The notes: generated from the letters alone by a model not told the origin. 64,000 nt of DNA from Clostridia bacterium (GCA_017403155.1 JAFQOP010000020.1:45349-109348), one strand, 5' to 3'; positions 8,711 to 17,648 are shown, counted from the first letter of the stretch. A program made the numbers and translations.

Positions 8711-9871
8711 CTATGCCCTACCCAATTTCTCTGTGATTATATTTTCGGCAATGGCGCGACACTCTCTGTCGGCTGCTATCAGCGACTCAACAGTATCGCC
8801 CTCTCTGCCCTCCATATGCGAGTATGCCTCGCACACAACCTCACTGATGTCCGAAAAGCGGATTTTGCCTCTCAGGAAGGCGGCAACCGCACATTCGTCT
8901 GCCGCGTTCAGCACTGCGGGCATTGCTCCCCCGTCCGCCATAGCGCGGAATGCAAGAGGGAGAAGAGGAAACGCCTCGGTGTCCACCTCGCAAAAGGTCA
9001 GCGCGCCGACACCGACAAGGTCGAGCTCGGCGGAGGCGGTGGGACAGCGGTCGGGGTAATCGACGGCATACTGGACGCACATACGCATATCGGGCACGCT
9101 CATCTCGCCAATTACGCTGTTATCAATATATTCGACCGCCGAGTGGAGTATGCTCTCGCGGTGAACGAGCACACGCACCTTATCCGAGCCTACGCCGAAA
9201 AGATGGCACGCCTCAATCACCTCAAAGCCCTTGTTCATGAGGGTTGCGGAATCGACGGTTATCTTCTTTCCCATTTTCCAAGTGGGATGAGCGAGAGTGT
9301 CCTCAAGGGTGACAGCGCGAAGCTGCTCGGCACTTCTGCCGAAGAAGGGACCGCCCGAGGCGGTGAGAAGAATTCTCTTTATTTCGCTCTGCCTGCCGCT
9401 CTTCAGCGACTGGAATATTGCGCAGTGCTCGCTGTCCACGGGGATAATCTCGACGCCCCTCTCACGGGCGCGACGCATAACTATATCGCCCGCTATAACG
9501 AGCGACTCCTTGTTTGCAAGGGCGAGCCTCTTGCCCGAATCTATGACTGCAAGGGTGGGAAGAAGCCCCGCCTCGCCTATTATCGAATTGACCGCGACCT
9601 CGCTCTGGGAGAGAGCTATACCCTGAACAATTCCCTCCTCGCCTGCAAGGACGCGGGTCGAGGTGTCCGCTATGCGCACCCTCAGGTCTCTTGCGGCTGC
9701 CTCGTCGGCAACTGCAACGAGCGCGGGCGAAAACTCACGCACAGCTCTCTCGAGTGTATCGATATTTCGCCCCGCGGTCAGAAGGTCAACCCTGTACCCA
9801 CGGGAGCGTGCGACGTCAAGCGCCTGCATACCTACGGAGCCTGTGGCACCGAGTATGGATATCGTTTTCAT
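8711..9871 (-). CDS. dxr: 1-deoxy-D-xylulose-5-phosphate reductoisomerase
   Basis: 386 residues. NADPH-dependent conversion of DXP to MEP, the committed step of the MEP pathway. N-terminal Rossmann motif GATGSVGMQALD; NKESLV; the metal/catalytic segment PVDSEHCAIFQSL; the flexible substrate loop ASGGPFFG; and HPTWKMGKKITVDSATLMNKG. The start at 9871 (AAAGGAAAAGAT before ATG) is preferred over an upstream in-frame ATG, because the extra 20 codons would run through a terminator hairpin (9895-9921). That hairpin separates dxr from cdsA, so dxr may have its own start of transcription or depend on read-through. Confidence 0.97.
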   Translation of the reverse strand: MKTISILGATGSVGMQALDVARSRGYRVDLLTAGRNIDTLERAVREFSPALVAVADEAAARDLRVRIADTSTRVLAGEEGIVQGIALSQSEVAVNSIIGEAGLLPTLAVIDSGKRLALANKESLVIAGDIVMRRARERGVEIIPVDSEHCAIFQSLKSGRQSEIKRILLTASGGPFFGRSAEQLRAVTLEDTLAHPTWKMGKKITVDSATLMNKGFEVIEACHLFGVGSDKVRVLVHRESILHSAVEYIDNSVIGEMSVPDMRMCVQYAVDYPDRCPTASAELDLVGVGALTFCEVDTEAFPLLPLAFRAMADGGAMPAVLNAADECAVAAFLRGKIRFSDISEVVCEAYSHMEGREGDTVESLIAADRECRAIAENIITEKLGRA

Positions 9872-9894
9872 ATCTTTTCCTTTCTTCTTCGGGC

Positions 9895-9921
9895 AAAAAA
9901 CCGCCTCGACGGCGGTTTTTT
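9895..9921 (-). terminator. terminator-like hairpin between cdsA and dxr
   Basis: Perfect A6-CCGCC/GGCGG-T6 hairpin with a 5-nt loop immediately after the cdsA stop codon. It looks like a complete rho-independent terminator inside an operon that is usually continuous. Confidence 0.8.
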
Positions 9922-9931
9922 GTTCCTTCAA

Positions 9932-10768
9932 TCAGCTGAAGGGAGGGTAAATCATACAAATGGCGAGCAGCACCGGTGCGACGGGAAGGAGCGAGTCAAA
10001 TCTGTCCAGCACACCGCCGTGCCCCGGGAAAATAGTACCGAAGTCCTTTATCCCCTTCTCTCGCTTGAGAAGCGAGGCGGAGAGGTCACCAAACTGGGAT
10101 ATGACGGACAGAACGATTCCAAGCACTGCAAGGACGAGGAAATTCGGACGGGGTGCCCCCTCTATAAAGGTGAGCACAATGCCAAAGATGAGGAAGGCGA
10201 TTGCGGCAAAGAACACACCGCCGATTGCACCCTCCACCGTTTTCTTGGGGCTTACCTCGGGAATCAGCTTGGTCTTGCCTATTGCAAAGCCCACAAAGTA
10301 TGCAAAGATATCGCATATCCAGCTGGCAAGAAGTATAAGAATGTAATAATATACACCGTTGGGAATATAACGAAGCAGCGAAAGAGATGCGAATGCCATG
10401 GTCACGTAAAGGAAAAACACGTAATAAAGGCAGACGTCACCGAGCTTTATTTTTCCCCGCTTTACCACACAGTATCCAATGAGATAGAGCATAAACGCGA
10501 GAAAGAGGGTCGCAATCGTTACTATAACACCCATTGCCTCATCGAGGCTCTTTACCGAATAGCAGTGTATAGGGAAAAATGCAGCTATCAGGTAGGAGGG
10601 GAGAAATACCGCCACATTTTTACGAAAGCCCGTGAGTCCGAGCAGCTCCCACACCGCTATCAGAGCGAAGATAGAGAGGGCTATCGGATACACAATGTAG
10701 TCTGATAAAATGAGGACGGGGATAGCGATCGCCGCCAACACAAGACCGGTTATAATTCTCGTTTTCAT
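9932..10768 (-). CDS. cdsA: phosphatidate cytidylyltransferase
   Basis: 278 residues, integral membrane enzyme making CDP-diacylglycerol from CTP and phosphatidate. About eight hydrophobic helices and the family signature SWICDIFAYFVGFAIGKTKL followed by SPKKTVEGAIGG near the C-terminal third; FGDLSASLLKREKGIKDFG and PGHGGVLDRFDS complete the signature. Overlaps the uppS stop by 4 nt (ATGA), so the two are translationally coupled. Intact. Confidence 0.97.
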   Translation of the reverse strand: MKTRIITGLVLAAIAIPVLILSDYIVYPIALSIFALIAVWELLGLTGFRKNVAVFLPSYLIAAFFPIHCYSVKSLDEAMGVIVTIATLFLAFMLYLIGYCVVKRGKIKLGDVCLYYVFFLYVTMAFASLSLLRYIPNGVYYYILILLASWICDIFAYFVGFAIGKTKLIPEVSPKKTVEGAIGGVFFAAIAFLIFGIVLTFIEGAPRPNFLVLAVLGIVLSVISQFGDLSASLLKREKGIKDFGTIFPGHGGVLDRFDSLLPVAPVLLAICMIYPPFS

Positions 10769-11505
10769 TTCTTCTTAGCTTCGTCCTTATCAAGTCCGCC
10801 AAAGCGGCGGCTTCTCTTATAAAAATCGCGCACGCATGCCATTATCTCTCTGTCACCGAAGTCGGGCCAGAGGGTCTTAATAACGGCGTATTCGGAATAT
10901 GCACACTGCCAGAGCAGGAAATTGGAAATACGGAGGTTGCCGCCCGTCCTGATAACAAGTTCGGGGTCGGGGGTGGTGCCGGTATACATATACCTCGACA
11001 TAATTTCCTCGGTCAGCCTAGTGTGACCGTCGGCAAATGCGGCATTGGCGGCATGGACAATCTCGTCTCTGCCACCGTAGTTAAGAGCCACGCTGCAGCA
11101 GAAGGGTCTGTCCTTCGCCTTGTTCTCAAGCTCTATGCACTTCGAGCGAAGGGGCTCGGGTATGGGGGTGAGATCACCTATAAACTTTATGCAGAAGCTG
11201 TCGTCGGTCTTCAGCTTCTCCTCAACCACCTCTATGAGGTACTTGTGGATCAGCTTCATTATGACGTTTATCTCCTCCTTCGGGCGCTTCCAGTTCTCCG
11301 TAGAAAAGGCGTACATTATCACGTTGTGCACACCGATACGGCGGAAGGTCTCGAGGACGGGCTGTATTCTCTTGGCTCCTGCAATATGACCGTCGGAGCG
11401 CAGAAGCCCGCGCTTGGTTGCCCATCTGCCGTTGCCATCGGTTATGATAGCGACGGTATCGAGCCTCTCGTCGGTCATTATATCCTTAACCTTACGTCTA
11501 AACAC
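10765..11505 (-). CDS. uppS: isoprenyl transferase (undecaprenyl diphosphate synthase family)
   Basis: 246 residues, cis-prenyltransferase that extends FPP with IPP to the C55 carrier lipid used in wall synthesis. Starts with GTG after AGGAG. Motifs: DGNGRWATKRG (catalytic Asp), AFSTENW, LNYGGRDEI, and RTGGNLRISNFLLWQ with SEYA and WPDFG. The residue before the catalytic Asp is Thr (ITDGNGRW) where most homologues have Met, a mild difference that leaves the Asp intact. Coupled to cdsA downstream, so carrier and phospholipid precursors are co-expressed. Confidence 0.96.
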   Translation of the reverse strand: MFRRKVKDIMTDERLDTVAIITDGNGRWATKRGLLRSDGHIAGAKRIQPVLETFRRIGVHNVIMYAFSTENWKRPKEEINVIMKLIHKYLIEVVEEKLKTDDSFCIKFIGDLTPIPEPLRSKCIELENKAKDRPFCCSVALNYGGRDEIVHAANAAFADGHTRLTEEIMSRYMYTGTTPDPELVIRTGGNLRISNFLLWQCAYSEYAVIKTLWPDFGDREIMACVRDFYKRSRRFGGLDKDEAKKK

Positions 11506-11532
11506 TCAAAATTCTCCTGATGTGAATTAAAA

Positions 11533-12087
11533 TCAGATCTCCATTATTTCCTTGGTCTTTGCCGCAGTGATGCTGTCGATCTCCTTGATGTACTTGTCGG
11601 TGAGGTCCTGCACCTGCTTATCGGACTGCTTTGCCTCGTCCTCGGTCATCTCGGAGTCCTTCTTCATAGCCTTTATCTTGTCGTTGGCATCGCGGCGGAT
11701 GTTACGCACTGCGACCTTGGCATCCTCGCCCATCTTGGCAATCTGCTTTGAGAGCTCGCGACGGCGCTCCTCGGTGGTGGGGGGGAAGGAAAGGCGGATG
11801 CAGGAGCCGTCGTTCTGCGGATGGATACCGAGGTCGGAGGTGAGTATCGCCTTCTCGATGCCCTTCATTGCAGACTTATCCCACGCGGTGATAACGATGG
11901 TGCGCGCGTCGGCAACCTTGATCTCCGCGATGGAGGCAATGGGAGTGGGAGAGCCATAATAATCAACGTTTATCTTCTTGAGGACGTCGGGATTCGCTCT
12001 GCCCGCTCTGATGGTGGAAAGGTTCTCTGTATACGAGGAAATGGTCTTCTTCATTCTCGATTCATAATCTCTGGTATCAAGCTTCAT
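11533..12087 (-). CDS. frr: ribosome recycling factor
   Basis: 184 residues, the expected length. Splits post-termination ribosomes with EF-G. Starts MKLDTRDYESRMKKTISSY and carries the family blocks RAGRANPDVLKKINVDYYG, SDLGIHPQNDG, IRLSFPPTTEERR and IRRDANDKIKAM. AAGGAG lies 9 nt before the ATG. Sits between pyrH and uppS as in most Bacillota. Confidence 0.98.
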   Translation of the reverse strand: MKLDTRDYESRMKKTISSYTENLSTIRAGRANPDVLKKINVDYYGSPTPIASIAEIKVADARTIVITAWDKSAMKGIEKAILTSDLGIHPQNDGSCIRLSFPPTTEERRRELSKQIAKMGEDAKVAVRNIRRDANDKIKAMKKDSEMTEDEAKQSDKQVQDLTDKYIKEIDSITAAKTKEIMEI

Positions 12088-12119
12088 ATCTGTATATCTC
12101 CTTTTAAAATGTATTTGAT

Positions 12120-12818
12120 TTATTCAGCGGTTATTACGGTGCCTACGCACTCACCCTCTATTGCACGAAGGATGTCCTTCGGGTCGTTGAGTCCGAATAC
12201 GTGAATAGGCATGCCCGTGGAGAGGCAGAAGGCAGTTGCGGTTGCGTCTATTGCCTTGAGATTCATTGCAAGAACCTCGGACGCCTTTACTCTCTCGAGC
12301 CTCCTTGCTTCGGGATTCTTACGGGGGTCATCGGTGTAGATGTAATCAACGTTCTTTGCCATAAGCATAGCATCCGCCTCTATCTCGGCAGCTCTGACAG
12401 CGCCCGTGGTGTCGGTGGAGAGGAAGGGAATGCCGAGTCCGCAGCCGAAGATAACAATCTTTCCCTCGTCGAGATAGCGCTTTGCAACGTCGGCAGAATA
12501 ATTCTCGGTAAGGGGTGCCATAGGCACCGCACTCATAAGAGCACATTCGGCGCCCGCGCGGATTATTGCGTCCTTCATATAAATTGCGTTGATGACGGTG
12601 GCAAGCATACCCATACGGTCTGCCGCCTGCCTATCCATCTCAGTGCCCTGTCTGCCGCGCCAGATGTTGCCAGCGCCAATGACAAGAGCAATCTCGTAGC
12701 CCTTGTTCTTTGCGGCAACGAGTGCCTCAGCCACACTGTCAACGTAGCCTGCGTCGTAGATGTCGCCCGAGCCGTGTGCAAGAGCCTCGCCCGAGAGCTT
12801 TAACAAAATTCTTTTCAT
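12120..12818 (-). CDS. pyrH: UMP kinase
   Basis: 232 residues, amino-acid-kinase fold; makes UDP from UMP. Motifs: KLSGEAL, GAGNIWRG, DRQAADRMGMLATVINA, and the acceptor/ATP region TDDPRKNPEA near 160. The ribosome binding site is an unusual GGGGG about 7 nt before the ATG. First gene of the pyrH-frr-uppS-cdsA block with its own promoter at 12860-12888. rpsB and tsf, which usually precede pyrH, are about 13 kb away in this genome. Confidence 0.97.
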   Translation of the reverse strand: MKRILLKLSGEALAHGSGDIYDAGYVDSVAEALVAAKNKGYEIALVIGAGNIWRGRQGTEMDRQAADRMGMLATVINAIYMKDAIIRAGAECALMSAVPMAPLTENYSADVAKRYLDEGKIVIFGCGLGIPFLSTDTTGAVRAAEIEADAMLMAKNVDYIYTDDPRKNPEARRLERVKASEVLAMNLKAIDATATAFCLSTGMPIHVFGLNDPKDILRAIEGECVGTVITAE

Positions 12819-12859
12819 TGTATGTCCCCCGTATGTCTATAAATATTTTTATCTACTCT

Positions 12860-12888
12860 ATTTTACTACATAAGTTAAGTTTTGTAAA
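12860..12888 (-). promoter_or_regulatory. sigma-A promoter for pyrH-frr-uppS-cdsA
   Basis: Minus strand TTTACA, 17-bp spacer, TAAAAT, about 45 bp upstream of the pyrH start. Confidence 0.65.
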
Positions 12889-12913
12889 TAGGCTTTTCAA
12901 ATTTTTTGTAAAA

Positions 12914-12949
12914 AGGAGCAGCCCCGTCAAGAGCTGCTCCTGCTTTTTT
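12914..12949 (-). terminator. terminator after the transketolase operon
   Basis: 9-bp stem AGGAGCAGC/GCTGCTCCT with a 10-nt loop, T-rich on both strands, directly after the stop of the transketolase C-terminal subunit. Confidence 0.85.
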
Positions 12950-13895
12950 ATTTTTTCATTGCGACAGCGCGCTTCGCCTTGTCGACGATATTAGCGGCAG
13001 TCAGACCGTAATACTCGAGAAGGGGAGGCACCTTTCCGCTTCTGCCGTAGGTATCCTCGACGCCAATTCTTAACACGGGTACGGGGTAAGCCTCGCAAAG
13101 TGCCTCGCAGACGGCTGCACCGAAGCCACCGATAACGTTGTGCTCCTCTGCAGTTACGACAGCGCCCGTCTTGGTTGCGCTCTCTACAAGTATATCCTTA
13201 TCAAGAGGCTTAATTGTGTGGATGTTTATGACCTCGGCACTGATGCCCTCGGCAGCAAGGGTGTCTGCCGCCTCGAGTGCGAGGTGCACCATAAAGCCGG
13301 TTGCGGCGATGGTAACGTCACTTCCCTCGCGCAGGAGGACGCCCTTACCAAGCTCGAATTTGTAGTCGGGCACACAGTCACGGACGACGTTCGGAACTGC
13401 AAATCTGCCGAAGCGCATATACATAGGTCCATCGGTCGTGACAGCACACTTTACCGCCTCATATGCCTCGTCTGCATCGGCAGGATTGATTATAGTCATT
13501 CCGGGAATAGTTCTCATAAGAGCTATATCCTCATTGCACTGATGGGTTGCACCGTCCTCACCAACCGTGATGCCTGCGTGAGTGGCACCAATCTTTACGT
13601 TAAGGTGGGGGTAGCCTATCGAGTTTCTTACCTGCTCAAAGGCTCTGCCCGCAGCAAACATAGCAAAGCTGGAGGCAAAAACGGTCTTGCCCGTCGAGGC
13701 AATGCCTGCCGCAACGCTCATCATATTGCCCTCTGCTATTCCGCAGTTAAAAAACCTGTCGGGAAATTTCTTCTTGAACATTCCCGTCTTTGTAGCTGCT
13801 GCAAGGTCTGCGTCGAGAACGACGAAATCGTATTTTTCACCGAGCTCGGCAAGTGCTGCGCCGTAGCTCTCTCTTGTTGCCTTTTTATCTGCCAT
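12948..13895 (-). CDS. transketolase, C-terminal subunit
   Basis: 315 residues: the pyrimidine-binding (about 1-170) and C-terminal (about 185-315) domains of a split transketolase. Transfers two-carbon units between sugar phosphates in the non-oxidative pentose phosphate pathway, with ThDP held between the two subunits. CGIAEGNMMSVAAGIA carries the conserved Glu that activates ThDP; GATHAGITVGEDGATHQCNEDIALMR matches the family. Twelve nt after the N-terminal subunit gene, so the two are made together. The family also includes DXP-synthase-like halves; the local partner supports transketolase. Confidence 0.95.
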   Translation of the reverse strand: MADKKATRESYGAALAELGEKYDFVVLDADLAAATKTGMFKKKFPDRFFNCGIAEGNMMSVAAGIASTGKTVFASSFAMFAAGRAFEQVRNSIGYPHLNVKIGATHAGITVGEDGATHQCNEDIALMRTIPGMTIINPADADEAYEAVKCAVTTDGPMYMRFGRFAVPNVVRDCVPDYKFELGKGVLLREGSDVTIAATGFMVHLALEAADTLAAEGISAEVINIHTIKPLDKDILVESATKTGAVVTAEEHNVIGGFGAAVCEALCEAYPVPVLRIGVEDTYGRSGKVPPLLEYYGLTAANIVDKAKRAVAMKK

Positions 13896-13906
13896 TGTCC
13901 CACTCC

Positions 13907-14746
13907 TTATTTAAGCTCTTCGGCGATTTTCTCGAGATCGGCGATGGCAACCTTGTACAGATCCTCCTTGGGTGCCTGACCGTGCCACTCGCACTTGTTC
14001 TCCATATAGGAAACGCCCTTGCCCTTTACGCTCACGGCGATAATGGCGGTGGGCTTGCCCTTCACTTCCCTTGCCTCCTTGAGGGCTGCCTCAATCTCGG
14101 GGAAGCTGTGAGCATCTACGGTTATAACGTGCCAGCCGAAGGCACGGAGCTTTTCATCGTGGGGGGTGGGATTCATAACCTCGGTGATGGGACCGTCAAT
14201 CTGGAGTCCGTTCCAGTCGAGAACCATAACAAGGTTATCGAGCTTGTAGTGAGCGGCGAACATTGCCGCCTCCCAGACCTGCCCCTCCTCGCTTTCACCG
14301 TCACCGACGACGGCATAAACGCGGAAGTCCTTCTTATCATACTTTGCGGCAAGAGCCATGCCGCATGCGGCGGATATACCGAGACCGAGCGAGCCCGTCG
14401 ACATATCCACACCGGGGACTCCCTTCATCTCGGGGTGACCCTGGAGTCTGGAATCAATGTGGCGGAGGGTCTTCAGCTCCTCCACATCAAAGAAGCCACG
14501 GTTGGCAAGAGTAGAATACAGCGCGGGCGCGGTATGTCCCTTGGAGAGAACAAATCGGTCTCTGTGCTCCCACTTCGGATTTTTGGGGTCGATGTTCATT
14601 TCCTCAAAATAGAGGTACGTAAGCACGTCGGCAATAGAAAGCGAGCCGCCCGGGTGTCCGCACCCTGCGCTATATACTCCCTCAATGATACCGATACGCA
14701 CATCGTTTGCTATGCGCTTTAGCTCAAGTTCTCTCGTCTTGTCCAT
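13907..14746 (-). CDS. transketolase, N-terminal subunit
   Basis: 279 residues: the ThDP pyrophosphate-binding half. RFVLSKGHTAPALY near residue 65, HPEMKGVPGVDMSTGSLG, and the ThDP/Mg motif GDGESEEGQVWEAAMFAAHY with NLVMVLDWNGLQIDG about 30 residues on. Split transketolases of this layout are common in Clostridia and archaea. Promoter TTGACT-17-TAAAAT lies at 14782-14810. Confidence 0.95.
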   Translation of the reverse strand: MDKTRELELKRIANDVRIGIIEGVYSAGCGHPGGSLSIADVLTYLYFEEMNIDPKNPKWEHRDRFVLSKGHTAPALYSTLANRGFFDVEELKTLRHIDSRLQGHPEMKGVPGVDMSTGSLGLGISAACGMALAAKYDKKDFRVYAVVGDGESEEGQVWEAAMFAAHYKLDNLVMVLDWNGLQIDGPITEVMNPTPHDEKLRAFGWHVITVDAHSFPEIEAALKEAREVKGKPTAIIAVSVKGKGVSYMENKCEWHGQAPKEDLYKVAIADLEKIAEELK

Positions 14747-14781
14747 TTGAAGCTCCTTTGACGGATATATTTAACGATAAC

Positions 14782-14810
14782 ATTTTACTATAAATATCCT
14801 CAAAAGTCAA
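14782..14810 (-). promoter_or_regulatory. sigma-A promoter for the transketolase operon
   Basis: Minus strand TTGACT, 17-bp spacer, TAAAAT, about 36 bp before the start codon. Confidence 0.7.
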
Positions 14811-14872
14811 TACGGCTGTGTAAAAGAAAAAACATTTTTCGTCACACTTCCCTTTTGTGCTCGGGAAAAGGT

Positions 14873-14908
14873 AAAGGGTGGGGCGGCAAATTGCCGTCCC
14901 ACCCTTTT
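14873..14908 (-). terminator. terminator after the 14914-15639 membrane gene
   Basis: A 17-bp stem (AAAGGGTGGG-CGGCAA and its complement, one mismatch) with a one-base loop. It closes the membrane-protein gene on the minus strand. Confidence 0.75.
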
Positions 14909-14913
14909 GTCTA

Positions 14914-15639
14914 TCAATATCTTTTGCGGAACTTATACTGCACAAGGAAGCCGGGAAGCGCAATAACCGAGGTAATAACGACGGGTGCGATCCAGGGGGT
15001 GTGCCAGATAAACTCGAGCGTATACATATCGAAAATCATGAAGTTTACTATCAGGAATACGAGATAGCCGCCAAGCACTGCCGTGCCGAGCATCTCCACG
15101 TACTTTCTGAATACAAACGCAAGCACCGTTACGACTGCCGCTATGGCAATGCAGGTGATTGCCCTCGACTGCAGATGTACCTCCTGGGGCTGGAAGGTGA
15201 ACCCCGTGTAACATAAATTGTACACGAGGAAGAGGATCGACGTGCCGTAGAGCAGGTAATAAACGAGGCGGTAAAGCACTGCCGCAATTATACCGATGGC
15301 AAGTCCGACAGCCCACGAGGGAACTCCGACGAAGGTCCAGAGAATGGGGGATATGTAGTAAGCACCGAGCACGAAGCCGAAGAAGAAGAAGGTAATAAAC
15401 TTCAGAACCGAGAGTATCTTTCTTCCCGCAAAGGCTATAACGACACACAGTGCAATCAGCACGTACGGAAGCACACCGAGAAAGGGCGCAAAGAACGTGT
15501 CTATACTTGTCTTTATCTCAACGAGTCCCGGCATGGATATTGCCGACTGATAAACACCGCAAATCCACTCCCAAAGCTGGGCGAAGCCAAAACGCGCTTG
15601 CCATAGTGCCTCAAAAAACGCACCGAAGCTTTCAAACAT
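14914..15639 (-). CDS. polytopic membrane protein of unknown function
   Basis: 241 residues with about seven hydrophobic helices starting near residue 55 (VLPYVLIALCVVIAFAG) after an amphipathic N-terminus rich in aromatic residues. The order of TM pairs resembles the loosely defined DUF4203/TMEM198-like group, but I do not recognise a firm family. Single gene with its own extended -10 promoter at 15683-15711 and a perfect GGAATGCATTCC palindrome just upstream of the -35, a candidate operator. Role unknown. Confidence 0.8.
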   Translation of the reverse strand: MFESFGAFFEALWQARFGFAQLWEWICGVYQSAISMPGLVEIKTSIDTFFAPFLGVLPYVLIALCVVIAFAGRKILSVLKFITFFFFGFVLGAYYISPILWTFVGVPSWAVGLAIGIIAAVLYRLVYYLLYGTSILFLVYNLCYTGFTFQPQEVHLQSRAITCIAIAAVVTVLAFVFRKYVEMLGTAVLGGYLVFLIVNFMIFDMYTLEFIWHTPWIAPVVITSVIALPGFLVQYKFRKRY

Positions 15640-15682
15640 ATTTCATTTCCTCCAAATTGATGTTGTTTTTTCTTACAATCCT

Positions 15683-15725
15683 ATTCTATCATATAGTTTT
15701 CAAAAATGCAAGTGGAATGCATTCC
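15683..15725 (-). promoter_or_regulatory. promoter and candidate operator for the 14914-15639 membrane gene
   Basis: Minus strand TTGCAT, 17-bp spacer, TAGAAT with TGA before the -10 (15683-15711). The palindrome GGAATGCATTCC at 15714-15725 touches the -35 and could be a regulator site. Confidence 0.55.
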
Positions 15726-15767
15726 CAATTTATACCGTTTTCCTGCAAATTTTACAATTTTTTTGCA

Positions 15768-16247
15768 TTATTTTCCTTCCAGTCTCGGATAGAGATTGTA
15801 GACGGGTATTCCCTTCTTTTTTGCAATGCTGACGGTCTGATATGCGCCGCTGGCATACCTGCCCACATAGGCGACAAGCATATCTGCACGGTCAACGAGA
15901 GCGGCATTTCGCTCCTTCATGCAGGTGTCGGTATAGGCGCCGCTGATATATATTATTTCGTCGGCAGCATCAAGCATTTCCCGATAGGCAAGGACGTCCT
16001 CGGCTCTCCAGTGCGCCGCCTGGTCGCGGCAGGGCAAAATGAGAACGAGGCGCACGTCGGCGCACTCCCCCTTCAGTCTGAGCACCGACCGAGCGGCGAG
16101 GGTATCAAAGCCGAGAGCACCGCCCGAAAGAAATGTGCGGCAGCCCTCTCCGTATGCATAGCGCACAGCGCGGTCGATCAGCTGCGGGAGTGCCGCGCTG
16201 TGATGCGCGCTTATCTGCCGATGGCCCGTAAAGGCACAGCTTTTCAT
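15768..16247 (-). CDS. SLOG-domain protein (DUF1273/YpsA-like)
   Basis: 159 residues, start at 16247 (GGGAGACAG before ATG; MKSCAFTGHR is the family start). The SLOG Rossmann-like fold is suggested by FTGHR at the N-terminus, FLSGGALGFDTLAA, LILPCRDQ, and ERNAALVDRADMLVAYVG. Members bind nucleotides or related ligands; B. subtilis YpsA affects cell division, but the biochemical role is not settled. Lies 13 nt after citrate synthase and may share its transcript. Confidence 0.85.
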   Translation of the reverse strand: MKSCAFTGHRQISAHHSAALPQLIDRAVRYAYGEGCRTFLSGGALGFDTLAARSVLRLKGECADVRLVLILPCRDQAAHWRAEDVLAYREMLDAADEIIYISGAYTDTCMKERNAALVDRADMLVAYVGRYASGAYQTVSIAKKKGIPVYNLYPRLEGK

Positions 16248-16260
16248 ACTCTGTCTCCCG

Positions 16261-17613
16261 TTAGCCGCGCTCGTCGAGCTTCTTATATTCACCCCACTCA
16301 CGCACACCGATATATGCGGGACGGATTATCTTGCCCGAGTTTTCTATCTCCTCGAGTCTGTGCGCGCTCCAGCCTGCAATTCTCGCCATTGCGAAAAGCG
16401 GCGTGAAAAGCTCGCTCGGGAGTCCGAGCATCTTATATACCATACCCGAATAAAAGTCGACGTTCGGGCTGACTGCCTTGTAGAGCTTGCGCTTTTTCTC
16501 TATTATAGATGGTGCAAGACGGGCGACTGTGGTATAGAGCTTGAATTCCTCTGCCATGCCGCACTCTACGGAGAGCTGCTCTGCGTATTTCTTCAGAATT
16601 TCGGCTCTGGGGTCGGAGAGAGAGTAAACTGCGTGACCCATGCCGTAGATAAGACCTGCGTTGTCAAAGGCGCGCTTGTCGAGGAGTCTCTCGAGATAAT
16701 CTACTATCTGTGCTTCATCGTTTACGTCTATCGTTGCCCTCATATCCTCGAACATCTTTATTACCTTGATGTTTGCGCCGCCGTGGCGAGGCCCCTTGAG
16801 AGAGCCGAGCGCTGCCGCGATTGCCGAGTAGGTATCGGTGCCCGAGCTGGTCACCACGTGGGTGGTGAAGGTCGAGTTGTTACCGCCGCCGTGCTCTGCG
16901 TGCAGAACGAGGGCAAGGTCAAGCAGCTTTGCCTCGAGCTCGGTGAATTTGCCGTCCTCACGAAGGGTGTATAGAATGTTCTCGGCGGTGTTATATTCCG
17001 CCTTGGGATAGTGGATGAACAGGCTCTCATTCTGGTGATAGTGCTTGTGCGACTGATATGCATACACTGCGAGGAGGGGGAACTGCGCTATCAGCTGCAG
17101 GCACTGACGCAGAACGTTGGGGATAGAGATATCGTCGGGATTCTGGTCATAGGCATACATTGCGAGGACACTGCGGGAGAGGACGTTCATCATATCTCTG
17201 CCCGGCGCCTTGAATATCATATCACGGACGAAGTAGTGCGGAAGCTTGCGGTATTCGGCAAGCTGCTCGGAGAATCTTGCGAGCTGCGCCCTTGTCGGCA
17301 GCTCGGAGAAGAGGAGAAGATACACAGTCTCCTCGAAGCCTGCCCTGCCCTCCTTCAGAAAGCCGTCGGTAAGCTCGTTGATATTTATGCCGCGATAAAA
17401 GAGCTCGCCGTCGATAAGATGCTCTGTGCCGTCGGGCTCAACCCTCTTCCAGTTTATTACGGAAATCTCGGTAAGTCCCGCAACAACGCCGTTACCGTTT
17501 ATATCGCGCAGACCGCGCTTTACGTCATGCTGTATATACATTTCGGGAGCTATGTTATTGTTTTTTTCGCTTATTGCGGCAAGCTCCTCAATATATTTCG
17601 TTACTTCTGTCAT
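16261..17613 (-). CDS. citrate synthase
   Basis: 450 residues, the longer clostridial/citrate-synthase-like form. Condenses acetyl-CoA and oxaloacetate; 2-methylcitrate synthase activity cannot be excluded. The catalytic residues are in place: His in HAEHGGGNNSTF (near 240), GPRHGGA, His in GMGHAVYSLSDPRA (near 328), and Asp in VDFYSGMVYKMLG (near 398). An N-terminal extension of about 40 residues precedes the core. No aconitase or isocitrate dehydrogenase is nearby; in fermenters this enzyme typically feeds glutamate synthesis. Own promoter at 17649-17677. Confidence 0.95.
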   Translation of the reverse strand: MTEVTKYIEELAAISEKNNNIAPEMYIQHDVKRGLRDINGNGVVAGLTEISVINWKRVEPDGTEHLIDGELFYRGININELTDGFLKEGRAGFEETVYLLLFSELPTRAQLARFSEQLAEYRKLPHYFVRDMIFKAPGRDMMNVLSRSVLAMYAYDQNPDDISIPNVLRQCLQLIAQFPLLAVYAYQSHKHYHQNESLFIHYPKAEYNTAENILYTLREDGKFTELEAKLLDLALVLHAEHGGGNNSTFTTHVVTSSGTDTYSAIAAALGSLKGPRHGGANIKVIKMFEDMRATIDVNDEAQIVDYLERLLDKRAFDNAGLIYGMGHAVYSLSDPRAEILKKYAEQLSVECGMAEEFKLYTTVARLAPSIIEKKRKLYKAVSPNVDFYSGMVYKMLGLPSELFTPLFAMARIAGWSAHRLEEIENSGKIIRPAYIGVREWGEYKKLDERG

Positions 17614-17648
17614 AGAAAAATCACCTTGCTTCTATAATATATTTATAG

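Noticed and set aside
8816-10705. A long open frame on the plus strand across dxr and cdsA
   Set aside because: It is exactly antisense to two recognised enzymes, has no sensible domain, and arises from the GC-rich codon usage of the real genes.
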